A stretch of 18,442 nucleotides of DNA from GCA-002779465 sp964596535 (GTDB taxonomy: Bacteria > Desulfobacterota > Desulfobacteria > Desulfobacterales > UBA2156), in assembly GCA_964596535.1 (NCBI GenBank), contig CAZQUR010000060.1, positions 1-18,442 on the forward strand. The letters are read 5' to 3'. Below the pieces are notes generated by a model. It was not told where the DNA came from, made no database searches, and saw nothing but the letters and a program-made list of their open reading frames with translations. Position numbers and translations under genes: made by a program. The stretch's first letter is position 1. Each line of letters opens with the position of its first letter. Below are positions 1 to 8,442 of this stretch, piece by piece.

Positions 1-37
1 AAAGCCGTTTTTCCCCCTATTTTCACCCTCACCCCAA

Positions 38-59
38 CCCTCTCCCTCAAGGGAGAGGG
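38..59. repeat. CCCTCTCCC/GGGAGAGGG hairpin repeat
   Basis: A 9-bp perfect inverted repeat (CCCTCTCCC, then TCAA, then GGGAGAGGG) sits in a C-rich context that begins CACCCTCACCCCAACC. This motif is a widespread intergenic repeat in many bacterial genomes (from memory). It could form a stable stem with a TCAA tetraloop and might act as a terminator for a gene to the left of the window, but the first T-run (about position 70-74) is separated from the stem by about ten bases, so termination is only a possibility. Confidence 0.6.
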
Positions 60-309
60 AGATTTCGCGTTTTTACGATTTCATCAATATTGAAGCTTGT
101 ATGAACAAAACAAAAATAAAATAAACAAAGAAACGCAAGGCTTGCGGGAAGGGTTCCGGTGAAATATTCACCGGAAATCCGGGCGCCCACGAGTGTAAAA
201 AGAATTGACAGAATCCGTATGATTTGCCACAAAAAGGAAAAACGTCTTACCGTTTCCGAATATTTCGAAAGAACATTTCCTGCCCGGAAGAGATGAAGGA
301 GTCCCGCCC
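60..309 (+). promoter_or_regulatory. Leader region of the hybrid histidine kinase gene
   Basis: This roughly 250-bp stretch has no supported gene. It holds an A-rich tract (about 105-133), two inverted repeats (listed separately), a TTGACA box at 205-210 without a convincing -10 at normal spacing, and a TATGAT box at 218-223 without a good -35. The clear ribosome binding site is AAGGAG at 296-301, eight bases before the ATG at 310, which fixes the kinase start. A promoter is expected here, but I cannot place it confidently. Confidence 0.4.
154..176. promoter_or_regulatory. Perfect 10-bp inverted repeat, candidate operator
   Basis: The arms TTCCGGTGAA and TTCACCGGAA are exact reverse complements separated by three bases (ATA). 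No T-run follows, so an operator is likelier than a terminator. A smaller inverted repeat (CGCAAG, G, CTTGCG) lies just upstream at 134-146. The AT-rich core GAAATATTC recurs in reverse orientation at 258-266 within a weaker dyad, so the leader may hold more than one site for the same regulator. Function is inferred only from symmetry and position upstream of the kinase. Confidence 0.4.
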
Positions 310-2823
310 ATGCCGGATTCAAACCTTCAAGATCCCGTGGACGAAAAGCTTCACGCCCTGGAGGAAAGCCTTGCCGCCATTGCCCGGCTGGAGGCCGAAC
401 TCCGGAACAAAGAAGCCACCACCCAGGCCCTGATCAATGCTTCCGGGGACCGGGCCATACTCCTCGACTCGGAAGGAACCATCATTGCCGTAAACGAAAC
501 CGCCGCGAATGCATTGGAGCGTCCCGATAAAGATCTCATCGGCGAGGACATCTTCCGGATATTTCCTCCGGAGCTTTCAGAATCCCGAAAAGCCCATCAT
601 GACGCGGTGGTCCGGACGAAACGTCCCCTCAAGTACGAAGATGTCCGCAACAACCGGCGGCTGGAGACCCGGCTCAACCCGATCCTGGATACCGATGGAA
701 GCGTTACCCATGTGGCCGTCTTCAGCCGGGACGTCACCGAATTCAAGGCGGCTTCAGAGGCGCTCGATGCCCATCGCCGGAACCTCGAAAAGGAAGTCAA
801 ACAGCGAACGGCCGAACTGGAGGCCGCCAACGCCCGGCTCCAGGCGGAAATCGAGGAAAAACGCCGGGCCGAGCAAGCCTTTTTTGCAGAGAAAAAACGC
901 CTGGAATCCCTCATCGAAAACAATTCCCAGGCCATTGTCGTCCTGGATGCAGACCACCGGGCGCTTTCTTGCAATCGGGCGTTTGAAACGCTTTTCGGTT
1001 ATCGGGAAAAAGCGATTCAAGGGGAGCTTATCGACGAACTGGTGGCGCCTTTCGAGGGGTTACAAGAGGCCGCCGCGCTCACCCATGAAACCATGTCCGG
1101 TCGCACGGTCCGAAAAACGGGACTGCGCCGGAGAAACGACGAAAGTCTCGTGGAAGTGGAAATCTTCGGGGTGCCGGTCATCGTCGACGGTAAGGTGACG
1201 GGCGCTTACGGCATCTACCAGGATATTTCGGAGCTTCGGCGGACCGAATCGGCCCTGCGGGAGAGCGAATCCCGGTACCGGGCCCTTTTCGAGGCCGCCG
1301 AACGGGATCGGGATGTCTACCGGTCTTTGCTCCACTCTTCGGCGGATGCCATCGTGATCTACGACATGGAAGGAAACGCCCGGTACGTAAGCCCCAGCTT
1401 CACCAAGATTTTCGGATGGACCCAGGAAGAACTGGAAGGAAAACCCGTTGGCTTTGTCCCGGAATCCGAAAAGGAAAAAACGATTCTCAGCGTTCGCAAG
1501 CTCATTGAAGAAGGGACGCCGGTCCAGGGGTTCGAGACCAAACGCCTGACCAAGGACGCCCGGACCCTGGATATTTCCATCAGCGCCTCCCGGTATCACG
1601 ACCACGAGGGGAATCCGGCCGGCATCCTGGTGATCTTAAGGGATGTGACCGAAAAAAAGAACCTGGAAGCCCAACTTTTACAAGCCCACAAGATGGAGGC
1701 CATCGGGACCCTGGCCGGCGGCGTGGCCCATGATTTCAACAATTTGCTCCAGGCCATCTCCGGATTTACCCAGCTCTTGCTGATGGGGAAAGACTCCGGG
1801 GATCCGGACCGGGGAAAGCTGGAGGCCATTGAAAATGCCGCCCAGCGGGCCAGCGAACTCACCCGGCGGCTCTTGATCTTCGGCCGCAAGGTGGAAGCCC
1901 AGCTCAAGCCCGTGGACCTGAACCATGAAGTGGAGAGCGTCTGCAAGTTGCTGGAGCGGACCATTCCCAAGATGATTCAAATCGAAACCCGGCTGGATCA
2001 TCCCCTGGACCTGATCTACGCCGATTCCGTTCAACTGGAACAGATCCTCATGAACCTGGCCATCAACGCCCGGGACGCCATGCCCGAAGGCGGAAAGCTC
2101 ATCCTGGAGACCCGAAACTCCGTTTTAGACGATGACTTTTGCAAAAAAAACATCGGGGCGCATCCCGGGAAATACGTCTGCTTTTCCATCGGGGACAACG
2201 GATGCGGCATGGAAAAACGGATTCTGGACCGGATTTTTGAGCCCTTTTTCACCACCAAGGAAACCGGGAAGGGAACGGGTCTCGGACTCGCCATGGTGTA
2301 CGGGATCGTGAAAAATCACAAAGGATACATCACGTGCCGGAGCACCCCGGGGAAGGGGACGCAATTCGACATCTATTTTCCCGTCATTGTCATGGAAAAG
2401 GAAAACGGAGCGGATGCCGGGGCGGACAAGGTCCGGGAAGAGATTCCGAAAGGAAGCGAAACCCTCCTTCTGGTGGATGACGAAGCCCCGTTGAGGGAAA
2501 TCGGAAAGGCCATGCTCCAGCGTTTCGGATATACCGTGTGGGAAGCCGAAAACGGGGAGCAGGCCGTGGCCCTTTACCGGGAAAAAAAAGACCAGGTCCA
2601 CCTGGTCCTTTTGGATTTGAACATGCCGGGCATGGGCGGGTACAAGTGTCACCAGGAACTGCTCCGCATGGACCCGAACGTGAAGATCGTGGTGGCCAGC
2701 GGATTCCTGGAGGATCAGCGCAGTAAAAGGGCATTGGCGTCCGGGGTCAAGGCCTTCGTGGAAAAGCCCTATCGGGTGAACGAGCTGGTCACCGCCGTCC
2801 GGAACGCCCTGGACGGGAAATAA
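310..2823 (+). CDS. Soluble triple-PAS hybrid sensor histidine kinase with C-terminal receiver
   Basis: An 837-residue signalling kinase. In order: three PAS sensor domains (about residues 36-150, 195-310 and 335-455) linked by charged coiled-coil segments (about 145-195 and 308-335); a HisKA dimerisation domain with H-box GGVAHDFNNLL, phospho-acceptor His474; a HATPase_c domain with N-box around Asn586, DNGCGM at about 629 and GTGLGLAMVYG; and a receiver domain (about 717-835) with acidic pair Asp723-Asp724, phospho-acceptor Asp769 in LLDLNMPG, Ser797 and Lys819. All catalytic residues are present, so it should be active. No transmembrane segment or signal peptide is visible, so it is probably cytoplasmic and senses an internal cue (redox, gas or small molecule; unknown). 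No response regulator gene is adjacent, so its output partner is encoded elsewhere. The gene converges with the following aminotransferase, with a 15-bp gap. ATG start with AAGGAG eight bases upstream. Confidence 0.93.
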   Translation: MPDSNLQDPVDEKLHALEESLAAIARLEAELRNKEATTQALINASGDRAILLDSEGTIIAVNETAANALERPDKDLIGEDIFRIFPPELSESRKAHHDAVVRTKRPLKYEDVRNNRRLETRLNPILDTDGSVTHVAVFSRDVTEFKAASEALDAHRRNLEKEVKQRTAELEAANARLQAEIEEKRRAEQAFFAEKKRLESLIENNSQAIVVLDADHRALSCNRAFETLFGYREKAIQGELIDELVAPFEGLQEAAALTHETMSGRTVRKTGLRRRNDESLVEVEIFGVPVIVDGKVTGAYGIYQDISELRRTESALRESESRYRALFEAAERDRDVYRSLLHSSADAIVIYDMEGNARYVSPSFTKIFGWTQEELEGKPVGFVPESEKEKTILSVRKLIEEGTPVQGFETKRLTKDARTLDISISASRYHDHEGNPAGILVILRDVTEKKNLEAQLLQAHKMEAIGTLAGGVAHDFNNLLQAISGFTQLLLMGKDSGDPDRGKLEAIENAAQRASELTRRLLIFGRKVEAQLKPVDLNHEVESVCKLLERTIPKMIQIETRLDHPLDLIYADSVQLEQILMNLAINARDAMPEGGKLILETRNSVLDDDFCKKNIGAHPGKYVCFSIGDNGCGMEKRILDRIFEPFFTTKETGKGTGLGLAMVYGIVKNHKGYITCRSTPGKGTQFDIYFPVIVMEKENGADAGADKVREEIPKGSETLLLVDDEAPLREIGKAMLQRFGYTVWEAENGEQAVALYREKKDQVHLVLLDLNMPGMGGYKCHQELLRMDPNVKIVVASGFLEDQRSKRALASGVKAFVEKPYRVNELVTAVRNALDGK

Positions 2824-2838
2824 AAATCGGCGTTCCCG

Positions 2839-4041
2839 TCATTCCGATTCGCCGGATGCGGCGTAAATCGCGGCCGCGGATTCCCGCGCGTCGCCCTTCG
2901 GATGAAAGCCCTCGGCGGCAAGGACCGTTTCCAGGGCGGATAAAAAGAGCCACACGTTTCGCCGGGTGCAGGAGTGCCCCATGAGTCCCACCCGCCACAC
3001 CTTTCCCGCCAGTTCTCCCAGGCCGCCGCCGATTTCGATGCCGAAGCCTTCCAAAAGACCCCTTCGGATACGGATATCCCCAACGCCCTCGGGGATTAAG
3101 ACCGTGTTGAGCATGGGGAGACGTTCGGATTCCGGGACGAGCATGGAAAGCCCCATGGCCTCCAGGCCCGCTACCAGGGCGCGGTGGTGGCGCCGGTGCC
3201 GGGCGAAACGGGCCTCAAGCCCTTCTTCGGCGATGATGCGCAAGGCTTCCCGCAAGGCATAGATCATGTTGACCGGGGCGGTATGATGGTACTTTCGGTT
3301 GGCGCCCCAGTAGTCTTTCACCATGGACATGTCCAGGTACCAGGAAACGGACCGGGTCTTGCGTTTGTCGATGGCGGAGACGGCGGCCGGTCCGAAGGAC
3401 ACCGGCGAAAGTCCCGGCGGACAGGAAAGGCATTTCTGGGTCCCGCTGTAGACGGCGTCGATCCCGGCGGCGTCCACCGGGACGTCCATGCCGCCCAGGG
3501 ACGTGACCGCGTCCACCAGGAACAGGGCCCCGGCCTCGCGGGCGATGGCCGCGAGATCCTCCAGGGGCTGGCGGACACCGGTGGAGGTTTCGGCGTGTAC
3601 TACGGCGAGCACCTTGAGGTCTTTGACGGCGCGCGCCGCCTTTTGTACCGCTTCCGGGTCCACGGATTTCCCCCAGGGGGCGTCTACGCGGAAGAGCCTT
3701 CCCCCGATGCGCTCCACGATATCGGCCATACGGGTCCCGAAGACGCCGTTGACGCACACCAGGACCGCGTCTCCGGGTTCCACCAGGTTGACGAAACACG
3801 TTTCCATGCCGGCGCTCCCCGTCCCCGAAACCGGAAGCGTCATGGGATTTTCCGTCTGAAAGACACCGCGCAACAGGTGCTGGGTTTCGTCCATGAGGGA
3901 CAGAAAATAGGGGTCCAGGTGTCCGATGCACGGGGCCGCCAGGGCCGCCAGGGTCCGGGGGGAAACATTGCTGGGCCCCGGCCCCATGAGGATGCGCTCA
4001 GCCGGGTCGAGGTTCTTGAAATTGTCGGGGTGGGTCGTCAT
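2839..4041 (-). CDS. Class V PLP aminotransferase, alanine-glyoxylate / serine-pyruvate type
   Basis: A 400-residue fold-type I, class V aminotransferase resembling alanine:glyoxylate and serine:pyruvate/glyoxylate aminotransferases. The N-terminal motif MGPGPSNVSPRTL, the SGTGSAGMET cofactor-phosphate segment (about 72-81), Asp177 in FLVDAVTSLGG and the Schiff-base lysine Lys203 in SGTQKCLSCPPG are all as expected. The length is normal for the family. Likely roles are transamination of glyoxylate to glycine or of serine to hydroxypyruvate; the exact substrate cannot be set from sequence (archaeal-type aspartate aminotransferases share this family). I chose the ATG at 4041 because AAGGAAAG lies just upstream; an in-frame ATG at 4056 has no ribosome binding site. 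The gene is divergent from acnA across a 234-bp intergenic region and has its own promoter. It may act beside the TCA enzymes in C2/C3 amino-acid metabolism, but that link is inferred. Confidence 0.88.
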   Translation of the reverse strand: MTTHPDNFKNLDPAERILMGPGPSNVSPRTLAALAAPCIGHLDPYFLSLMDETQHLLRGVFQTENPMTLPVSGTGSAGMETCFVNLVEPGDAVLVCVNGVFGTRMADIVERIGGRLFRVDAPWGKSVDPEAVQKAARAVKDLKVLAVVHAETSTGVRQPLEDLAAIAREAGALFLVDAVTSLGGMDVPVDAAGIDAVYSGTQKCLSCPPGLSPVSFGPAAVSAIDKRKTRSVSWYLDMSMVKDYWGANRKYHHTAPVNMIYALREALRIIAEEGLEARFARHRRHHRALVAGLEAMGLSMLVPESERLPMLNTVLIPEGVGDIRIRRGLLEGFGIEIGGGLGELAGKVWRVGLMGHSCTRRNVWLFLSALETVLAAEGFHPKGDARESAAAIYAASGESE

Positions 4042-4072
4042 GGTCTTTCCTTGCATAAGGGCGTTATTTTCG

Positions 4073-4084
4073 AATAGATCTATT
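4073..4084. promoter_or_regulatory. 12-bp perfect palindrome at aminotransferase transcription start
   Basis: AATAGATCTATT reads identically on both strands. It overlaps the last bases of the predicted -10 element of the aminotransferase promoter (4082-4087) and the expected transcription start, a position typical of a repressor operator. Function is inferred from placement only. Confidence 0.35.
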
Positions 4085-4110
4085 TAATCGAGAGGCTTAT
4101 CCGCTGTCAA
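4082..4110 (-). promoter_or_regulatory. Sigma-70-type promoter for the aminotransferase gene
   Basis: On the minus strand TTGACA (4105-4110) is followed after exactly 17 bases by TTAAAT (4082-4087). The -35 is a perfect consensus and the -10 matches four of six. The predicted start of transcription is about 4075, giving a short leader of about 35 bases before the ATG at 4041. Confidence 0.6.
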
Positions 4111-4181
4111 GGCATCCGCCCATTGTTGCCCGAAAAGGCGTGCGACACAGGCAAACGGGATGTCATCGATGCCATCAAGAG

Positions 4182-4211
4182 TTGACATGCCCGGGGCCTT
4201 GTGATCATAAG
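4182..4211 (+). promoter_or_regulatory. Candidate promoter for acnA-korDABC-hemW
   Basis: A consensus TTGACA at 4182-4187 is followed after 18 bases by CATAAG (4206-4211, four of six matches to TATAAT). Transcription would start near 4218 and leave a leader of about 58 bases before the acnA start. The -10 is weak, so an activator or a different -10 (for example near 4218-4224) is possible. Confidence 0.42.
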
Positions 4212-4275
4212 GGACAGATTTATACGGCATTGAGCGGCCCCAAATCCCTTCTCCGCAAATCCGATGGAGGCAATC

Positions 4276-7026
4276 GTGGATAAAGACGCATTCGTTAAAA
4301 CCCTTCCCGTCGAAGGGGAGTCCCTGCGATATTACGACATCGATCTTTTGGAAAAAAAAGGCATCGCCGAGGTTTCGTCACTCCCTTTTTCCATCCGGAT
4401 ATTATGCGAGAATCTCCTGCGGCACCTCGACGGGGCGGTGGTGAGGGCGGAAGACCTGGAAAAAATCGCCCGATGGACCGGCCGGTACGATACCCCGGTG
4501 GAGATCCCCTTTCACCCGGCCCGGGTCCTCATGCAGGATTTCACCGGGGTGCCGGCCGTGGTGGATCTGGCCGCCATGCGGGATGCCGTGAAGGTCCTGG
4601 GGAAAAACCCCAAGATCGTCAATCCCCTCATTCCCGTGGAACTGGTGGTGGACCATTCCGTCCAACTCGATTATTTCGGCACCACCGATGCCCTGGAAAA
4701 GAACGTGGCCAAGGAGTACGAGCGGAACGAAGAACGCTACGCCTTATTGAAATGGGCCCAGAAAAGCTTTGAAAATTTCAAGGTGGTGCCCCCCAACTCG
4801 GGGATTTGCCACCAGGTCAATCTGGAACACCTGGGTCGAGTCGTGATGACCCGGGAGTCGAAGGAGGGCTTGTGGGCGTTTCCCGACACCCTGGTGGGGA
4901 CCGATTCCCATACCCCCATGATCAACGGTATCGGCGTGGTGGGGTGGGGTGTGGGCGGCATCGAAGCCGAAGGGGTGATGCTGGGGCAGCCTTACTTCAT
5001 GGCGATTCCCGAGGTGGTGGGGGTGCGCCTTTCCGGCGCCCTGGAACGGGGCGTCACCGGGACGGATCTGGTGCTGGCCGTCACCGAGATGCTCCGAAAA
5101 AAAGGCGTTGTGGAAAAGTTCGTGGAGTATTTCGGCCCCGGCGCCCGGACGCTCACCGTTCCCCGGCGCGCCACCATATCCAATATGAGCCCCGAGTGCG
5201 GGGCCACCATCAACTTCTTTCCCATCGACGACAAGACCATCGACTACCTCGTCTTGACCCGGGGAGAAAAACACGCCCGCATGGTGGAAGCCTATGCCCG
5301 GGCATGCGGTCTCTTCGATTCCGATAAAAGCCGCCGGCGCTATACGGAAGTCCTGGAACTGGACCTGTCAACGGTGCGCCCGGCGGTGGCGGGGCCGGCC
5401 CGGCCCCAGGACCGGATCGATGTTACAAACCTCAAGGCCGCCTTTACGGATCTCATGGGGTGTGCCTACGACCGGGACGCCGACCCGACCCAGTTGTCCG
5501 TGTTTCGGGAAGAATCGGGGAGCAAAACCACCCGCCCCGAGGAATGCCTTCCTTCCGACCGGCGCACCTTTGAAGTAGATCTTTACGGGAAAAAGGACCG
5601 GATCGGCGACGGGAGTGTCGTCATCGCCGCCATTACGAGCTGCACCAACACCTCCAACCCGGAGGTCCTGGTGGGGGCCGGGCTGTTGGCCAAGGCCGCC
5701 GTCCAAAAAGGATTGAAGGTCCCGGCCTTCGTGAAAACCTCCCTGGCCCCGGGCTCCCGGGTTGTGGTGGACTACCTGAAAGCTGCGGGTCTTCTGCCGT
5801 ATCTCGAGGCCTTGGGGTTTCATGTGGCCGGGTTCGGGTGCACCACCTGTATCGGCAACAGCGGGCCTTTGTACCCTCAAATCGAATCCGTGGTGGATGC
5901 ACACGGGCTCACGGTGGCGGCGGTCCTTTCCGGAAACCGGAACTTCGAAGCCCGAATCCATCAAAAGGTGCGGGCCAATTTTTTGGCTTCCCCCATGCTT
6001 GTGGTCTGCTTTGCCCTGGCCGGAAGGATCGACGTGGACCTGACCCGGGACCCCCTCGGCCCGGACCCCAATGGCGAACCCGTATATTTGAAGGACATCT
6101 GGCCGTACGAGGAAGCCGTACAGCGGTACATCGACGGGTATGTGAAAAGAAGCTTTTTTCAAAAGACCTACCGCCGGGTGTTTACCGGGGACGCCTTCTG
6201 GAAAAAGATGTCGGTGGGAAAGAGCACCACCTTCCCCTGGGCCAAAGGCTCCACCTACATCAAGCGCCCTCCGTATTTCGACGGATTTCGGCTGGAAAAA
6301 GACGCCCCGGAAAAAATTGAAAGGGCCCGGGTCCTGCTGTGCCTGGGTGATACGGTGACCACCGACCACATCTCGCCGGCCGGCGCCATCCCCGAAACCT
6401 ATCCGGCAGGGCGCTATCTTGTGGCCCAGGGGATCTCCCCCGTGGCGTTCAATTCCTACGGCGCCCGGCGGGGGAACCACGAGGTCATGGTGCGGGGGAC
6501 GTTCGGAAATATCCGGATTAAAAACCGGCTCGTGGCGCCGAAGGAAGGCAGCGACACGCTGAAATTTCCGGAAAAAAAAGAGATGCCGATCTTCGACGCC
6601 GCCATGGCCTATGCCAAGGAAGGGGTTCCCCTGGTGGTCCTGGCCGGGAAGGAATACGGGACCGGATCCTCCCGGGATTGGGCCGCCAAGGGGGCGCGGC
6701 TCTTGGGGGTTCGGGCCGTGATCGCCGAATCCTTTGAGCGGATCCACCGGAGCAACTTGGTGGGAATGGGGGTCTTGCCCCTGGTTTTCGCGGATGAAGG
6801 GGGGTACGCGGCGTTGCATCTGGACGGAACGGAAACCCTTTCCATTCCGGGTATCTCGGAAATACGGCCCCGAAAAGTCCTTGAGGTCACCGCGGAAAAA
6901 ACCGACGGCTCCATGATCCGGTTTCCGGTCATCACCCGGCTCGACACCCCCATCGAGGTGGAATATTTTCTCCACGGCGGCATTTTGCCGTACGTGGCCC
7001 GGAAGATTCTCCGTACCGCGGATTGA
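4276..7026 (+). CDS. acnA: Aconitate hydratase, AcnA/IRP type
   Basis: A 916-residue aconitase that interconverts citrate and isocitrate through cis-aconitate. Cluster-ligand cysteines are in the usual places: Cys456 in ITSCTNTSNP and Cys522/Cys525 in FGCTTCIGNSGP. The active-site arginine segment GTGSSRDWAAKG (Arg800) lies in the C-terminal swivel domain. The order (long cluster domain first, swivel last) and length identify the AcnA/IRP1 branch rather than AcnB; the family is usually about 890 residues. The start is set at GTG 4276 because GGAGG (4266-4270) is five bases upstream; an in-frame ATG at 4264 overlaps that site and has no Shine-Dalgarno of its own. It is followed after 48 bp by korD on the same strand, so it probably heads an operon covering two TCA steps. 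Isocitrate dehydrogenase and citrate synthase are not in the window. Confidence 0.96.
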   Translation: MDKDAFVKTLPVEGESLRYYDIDLLEKKGIAEVSSLPFSIRILCENLLRHLDGAVVRAEDLEKIARWTGRYDTPVEIPFHPARVLMQDFTGVPAVVDLAAMRDAVKVLGKNPKIVNPLIPVELVVDHSVQLDYFGTTDALEKNVAKEYERNEERYALLKWAQKSFENFKVVPPNSGICHQVNLEHLGRVVMTRESKEGLWAFPDTLVGTDSHTPMINGIGVVGWGVGGIEAEGVMLGQPYFMAIPEVVGVRLSGALERGVTGTDLVLAVTEMLRKKGVVEKFVEYFGPGARTLTVPRRATISNMSPECGATINFFPIDDKTIDYLVLTRGEKHARMVEAYARACGLFDSDKSRRRYTEVLELDLSTVRPAVAGPARPQDRIDVTNLKAAFTDLMGCAYDRDADPTQLSVFREESGSKTTRPEECLPSDRRTFEVDLYGKKDRIGDGSVVIAAITSCTNTSNPEVLVGAGLLAKAAVQKGLKVPAFVKTSLAPGSRVVVDYLKAAGLLPYLEALGFHVAGFGCTTCIGNSGPLYPQIESVVDAHGLTVAAVLSGNRNFEARIHQKVRANFLASPMLVVCFALAGRIDVDLTRDPLGPDPNGEPVYLKDIWPYEEAVQRYIDGYVKRSFFQKTYRRVFTGDAFWKKMSVGKSTTFPWAKGSTYIKRPPYFDGFRLEKDAPEKIERARVLLCLGDTVTTDHISPAGAIPETYPAGRYLVAQGISPVAFNSYGARRGNHEVMVRGTFGNIRIKNRLVAPKEGSDTLKFPEKKEMPIFDAAMAYAKEGVPLVVLAGKEYGTGSSRDWAAKGARLLGVRAVIAESFERIHRSNLVGMGVLPLVFADEGGYAALHLDGTETLSIPGISEIRPRKVLEVTAEKTDGSMIRFPVITRLDTPIEVEYFLHGGILPYVARKILRTAD

Positions 7027-7074
7027 TGTTTCTCCGTTAATGTGGTAGGGAAAAAAGACAGGAACAGGATCGCC

Positions 7075-7293
7075 ATGGCCAAGCCGAAATTGAAAGAACA
7101 TCAAATCCAGACGGAATGGTGCAAAGGCTGCGGGATTTGCGTGGCCTTTTGCCCCAAGTCGGTTCTGGAACTGGACCCCCAGGATAAAGTGTGCGTGGCC
7201 CGGCCCGAGGACTGCATCTGTTGCAAGCTTTGCGAACTCCGGTGCCCGGATATCGCCATTGAAGTGATCGTGGAACAAGAAGGTTCCGGATGA
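7075..7293 (+). CDS. korD: 2-oxoglutarate:ferredoxin oxidoreductase, ferredoxin-like delta subunit
   Basis: A 72-residue protein with two complete 4Fe-4S motifs: CKGCGICVAFCP and CICCKLCELRCP, each CxxCxxCxxxCP. Such small subunits pass electrons from the thiamine-pyrophosphate site of 2-oxoacid:ferredoxin oxidoreductases to ferredoxin. I place the start at ATG 7075, preceded by AGGAACAGGA, rather than at an upstream in-frame GTG (7042) without a clear ribosome binding site. The stop overlaps the start of korA by four bases (ATGA at 7290-7293), indicating translational coupling. The order delta-alpha-beta-gamma is common for KorDABC operons. The substrate 2-oxoglutarate is inferred from the subunit types and the neighbouring aconitase; a branched-chain 2-oxoacid enzyme is less likely. 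Confidence 0.93.
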   Translation: MAKPKLKEHQIQTEWCKGCGICVAFCPKSVLELDPQDKVCVARPEDCICCKLCELRCPDIAIEVIVEQEGSG

Positions 7294-8438
7294 AAGACAA
7301 TATCAAGTTTATCCAGGGAAATGAGGCCTGCGTGGAAGGGGCCCTTTATGCCGGCCTCGATTTTTTCGCCGGATACCCCATCACCCCTTCCACGGAGATC
7401 GCCGAACATCTGTCCTACCGGCTTCCCCAGGCCGGGGGGAAGTTCATCCAGATGGAAGACGAGATCGCTTCCATGTGCGCCATCATCGGGGCGTCCTTGA
7501 CCGGCCACAAGGTCATGACGGCCACCAGCGGTCCGGGGTTCTCCCTGATGCAGGAGGCGCTGGGGTACGCCATCATGACGGAGATCCCCTGCGTCATCGT
7601 GGATGTGCAGCGGGGCGGACCCTCCACGGGGCTCCCCACCAGCGTTTCCCAGGGGGACGTGAATCAGGCGCGCTGGGGCACCCACGGGGACCATGCCGTC
7701 ATCGCGCTGACCGCCTCCAACCACCAGGACATCTTTGCCATTACCGTGGAAGCTTTCAACCTTGCGGAGACCTACCGGACGCCGGTGATCCTGCTGTTCG
7801 ACGAGGTGACGGGGCACATGCGGGAGCGCCTGGTGCTCCCCGAAGAAGGGGAGATTCCGCTGGTGGGGCGGCTGCGCACATCGATGCCGGAAGGGGTCGA
7901 TTATCATCCCTATCTTCCCCGGGAGGACGGCCGGCTCCCCATGTCCGACTTCGGAGGGGTGCACCGGTACAACGTCACGGGCCTTTTCCATGACATGTGG
8001 GGGTTTCCCTCCAACAATCCCGGCGTGGTCCAGGGACTGCTGCGGCATCTCATGGACAAGATCAACAACAACGCCCATCAGATCGCCCGGTATAAGGAAT
8101 ACTTCGTGGACGATGCCCAGGTCCTGCTCATCTCCTACGGATCGGCGGCCCGGAGCGCCCTCCACGTGGTCCAGAACCGCCGGCCCCGGGGGGAGCGGGT
8201 GGGGCTTTTGGAACTCCAGACCCTGTGGCCGTTTCCCGCGGACCTGGTCCGGGAACGGTGCCGGACCCCCGAGATCGTCATGGTGGTGGAGATGAATATG
8301 GGCCAGGTGCTGCAGGCCGTGAAACTGGCGGTGGATGATCCGGAGAAAGTCTTTTTGGCCAACCGCATCGACGGATCGCTCATTACGCCCACCGATATCC
8401 GGAACATCCTCCGGGTGATCCAGGGGAAGGGGGTGTAA
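7290..8438 (+). CDS. korA: 2-oxoglutarate:ferredoxin oxidoreductase subunit alpha
   Basis: A 382-residue alpha subunit of the 2-oxoacid:ferredoxin oxidoreductase family. The N-terminal pyrimidine-binding domain shows GNEACVEGAL, FFAGYPITPSTEIAE (about 26-39), MEDEIASM (about 55-62) and TSGPGFSLM (79-87), followed by RGGPSTGLPT (108-117). A C-terminal transketolase-like domain begins near residue 265 (AQVLLISYGSAAR). The gamma domain is not fused here but encoded by korC. With KorB it forms the core that decarboxylates 2-oxoglutarate to succinyl-CoA and CO2, reducing ferredoxin; the reaction can run in reverse for CO2 fixation in some anaerobes. Its start overlaps the korD stop, and korB begins four bases after its stop. 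The long antisense open frame over this gene is a codon-bias artefact. Confidence 0.95.
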   Translation: MKDNIKFIQGNEACVEGALYAGLDFFAGYPITPSTEIAEHLSYRLPQAGGKFIQMEDEIASMCAIIGASLTGHKVMTATSGPGFSLMQEALGYAIMTEIPCVIVDVQRGGPSTGLPTSVSQGDVNQARWGTHGDHAVIALTASNHQDIFAITVEAFNLAETYRTPVILLFDEVTGHMRERLVLPEEGEIPLVGRLRTSMPEGVDYHPYLPREDGRLPMSDFGGVHRYNVTGLFHDMWGFPSNNPGVVQGLLRHLMDKINNNAHQIARYKEYFVDDAQVLLISYGSAARSALHVVQNRRPRGERVGLLELQTLWPFPADLVRERCRTPEIVMVVEMNMGQVLQAVKLAVDDPEKVFLANRIDGSLITPTDIRNILRVIQGKGV

Positions 8439-8442
8439 ATAG

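Noticed and set aside
3184..4077. 297-residue open frame antisense to the aminotransferase
   Set aside because: The sense strand holds a complete PLP enzyme with its catalytic lysine; this frame has no recognisable domain.
4042..4275. Iron-responsive-element-like hairpin upstream of acnA
   Set aside because: No stem with a CAGUGN-type loop could be found in the leader; only promoter elements and a palindrome on the aminotransferase side are supported.
5368..7278. 636-residue open frame antisense to acnA and korD
   Set aside because: It lies wholly across well-supported genes. Its His/Gly/Pro-rich translation is what reverse-complement reading of GC-rich codons gives, and no family motif is visible.
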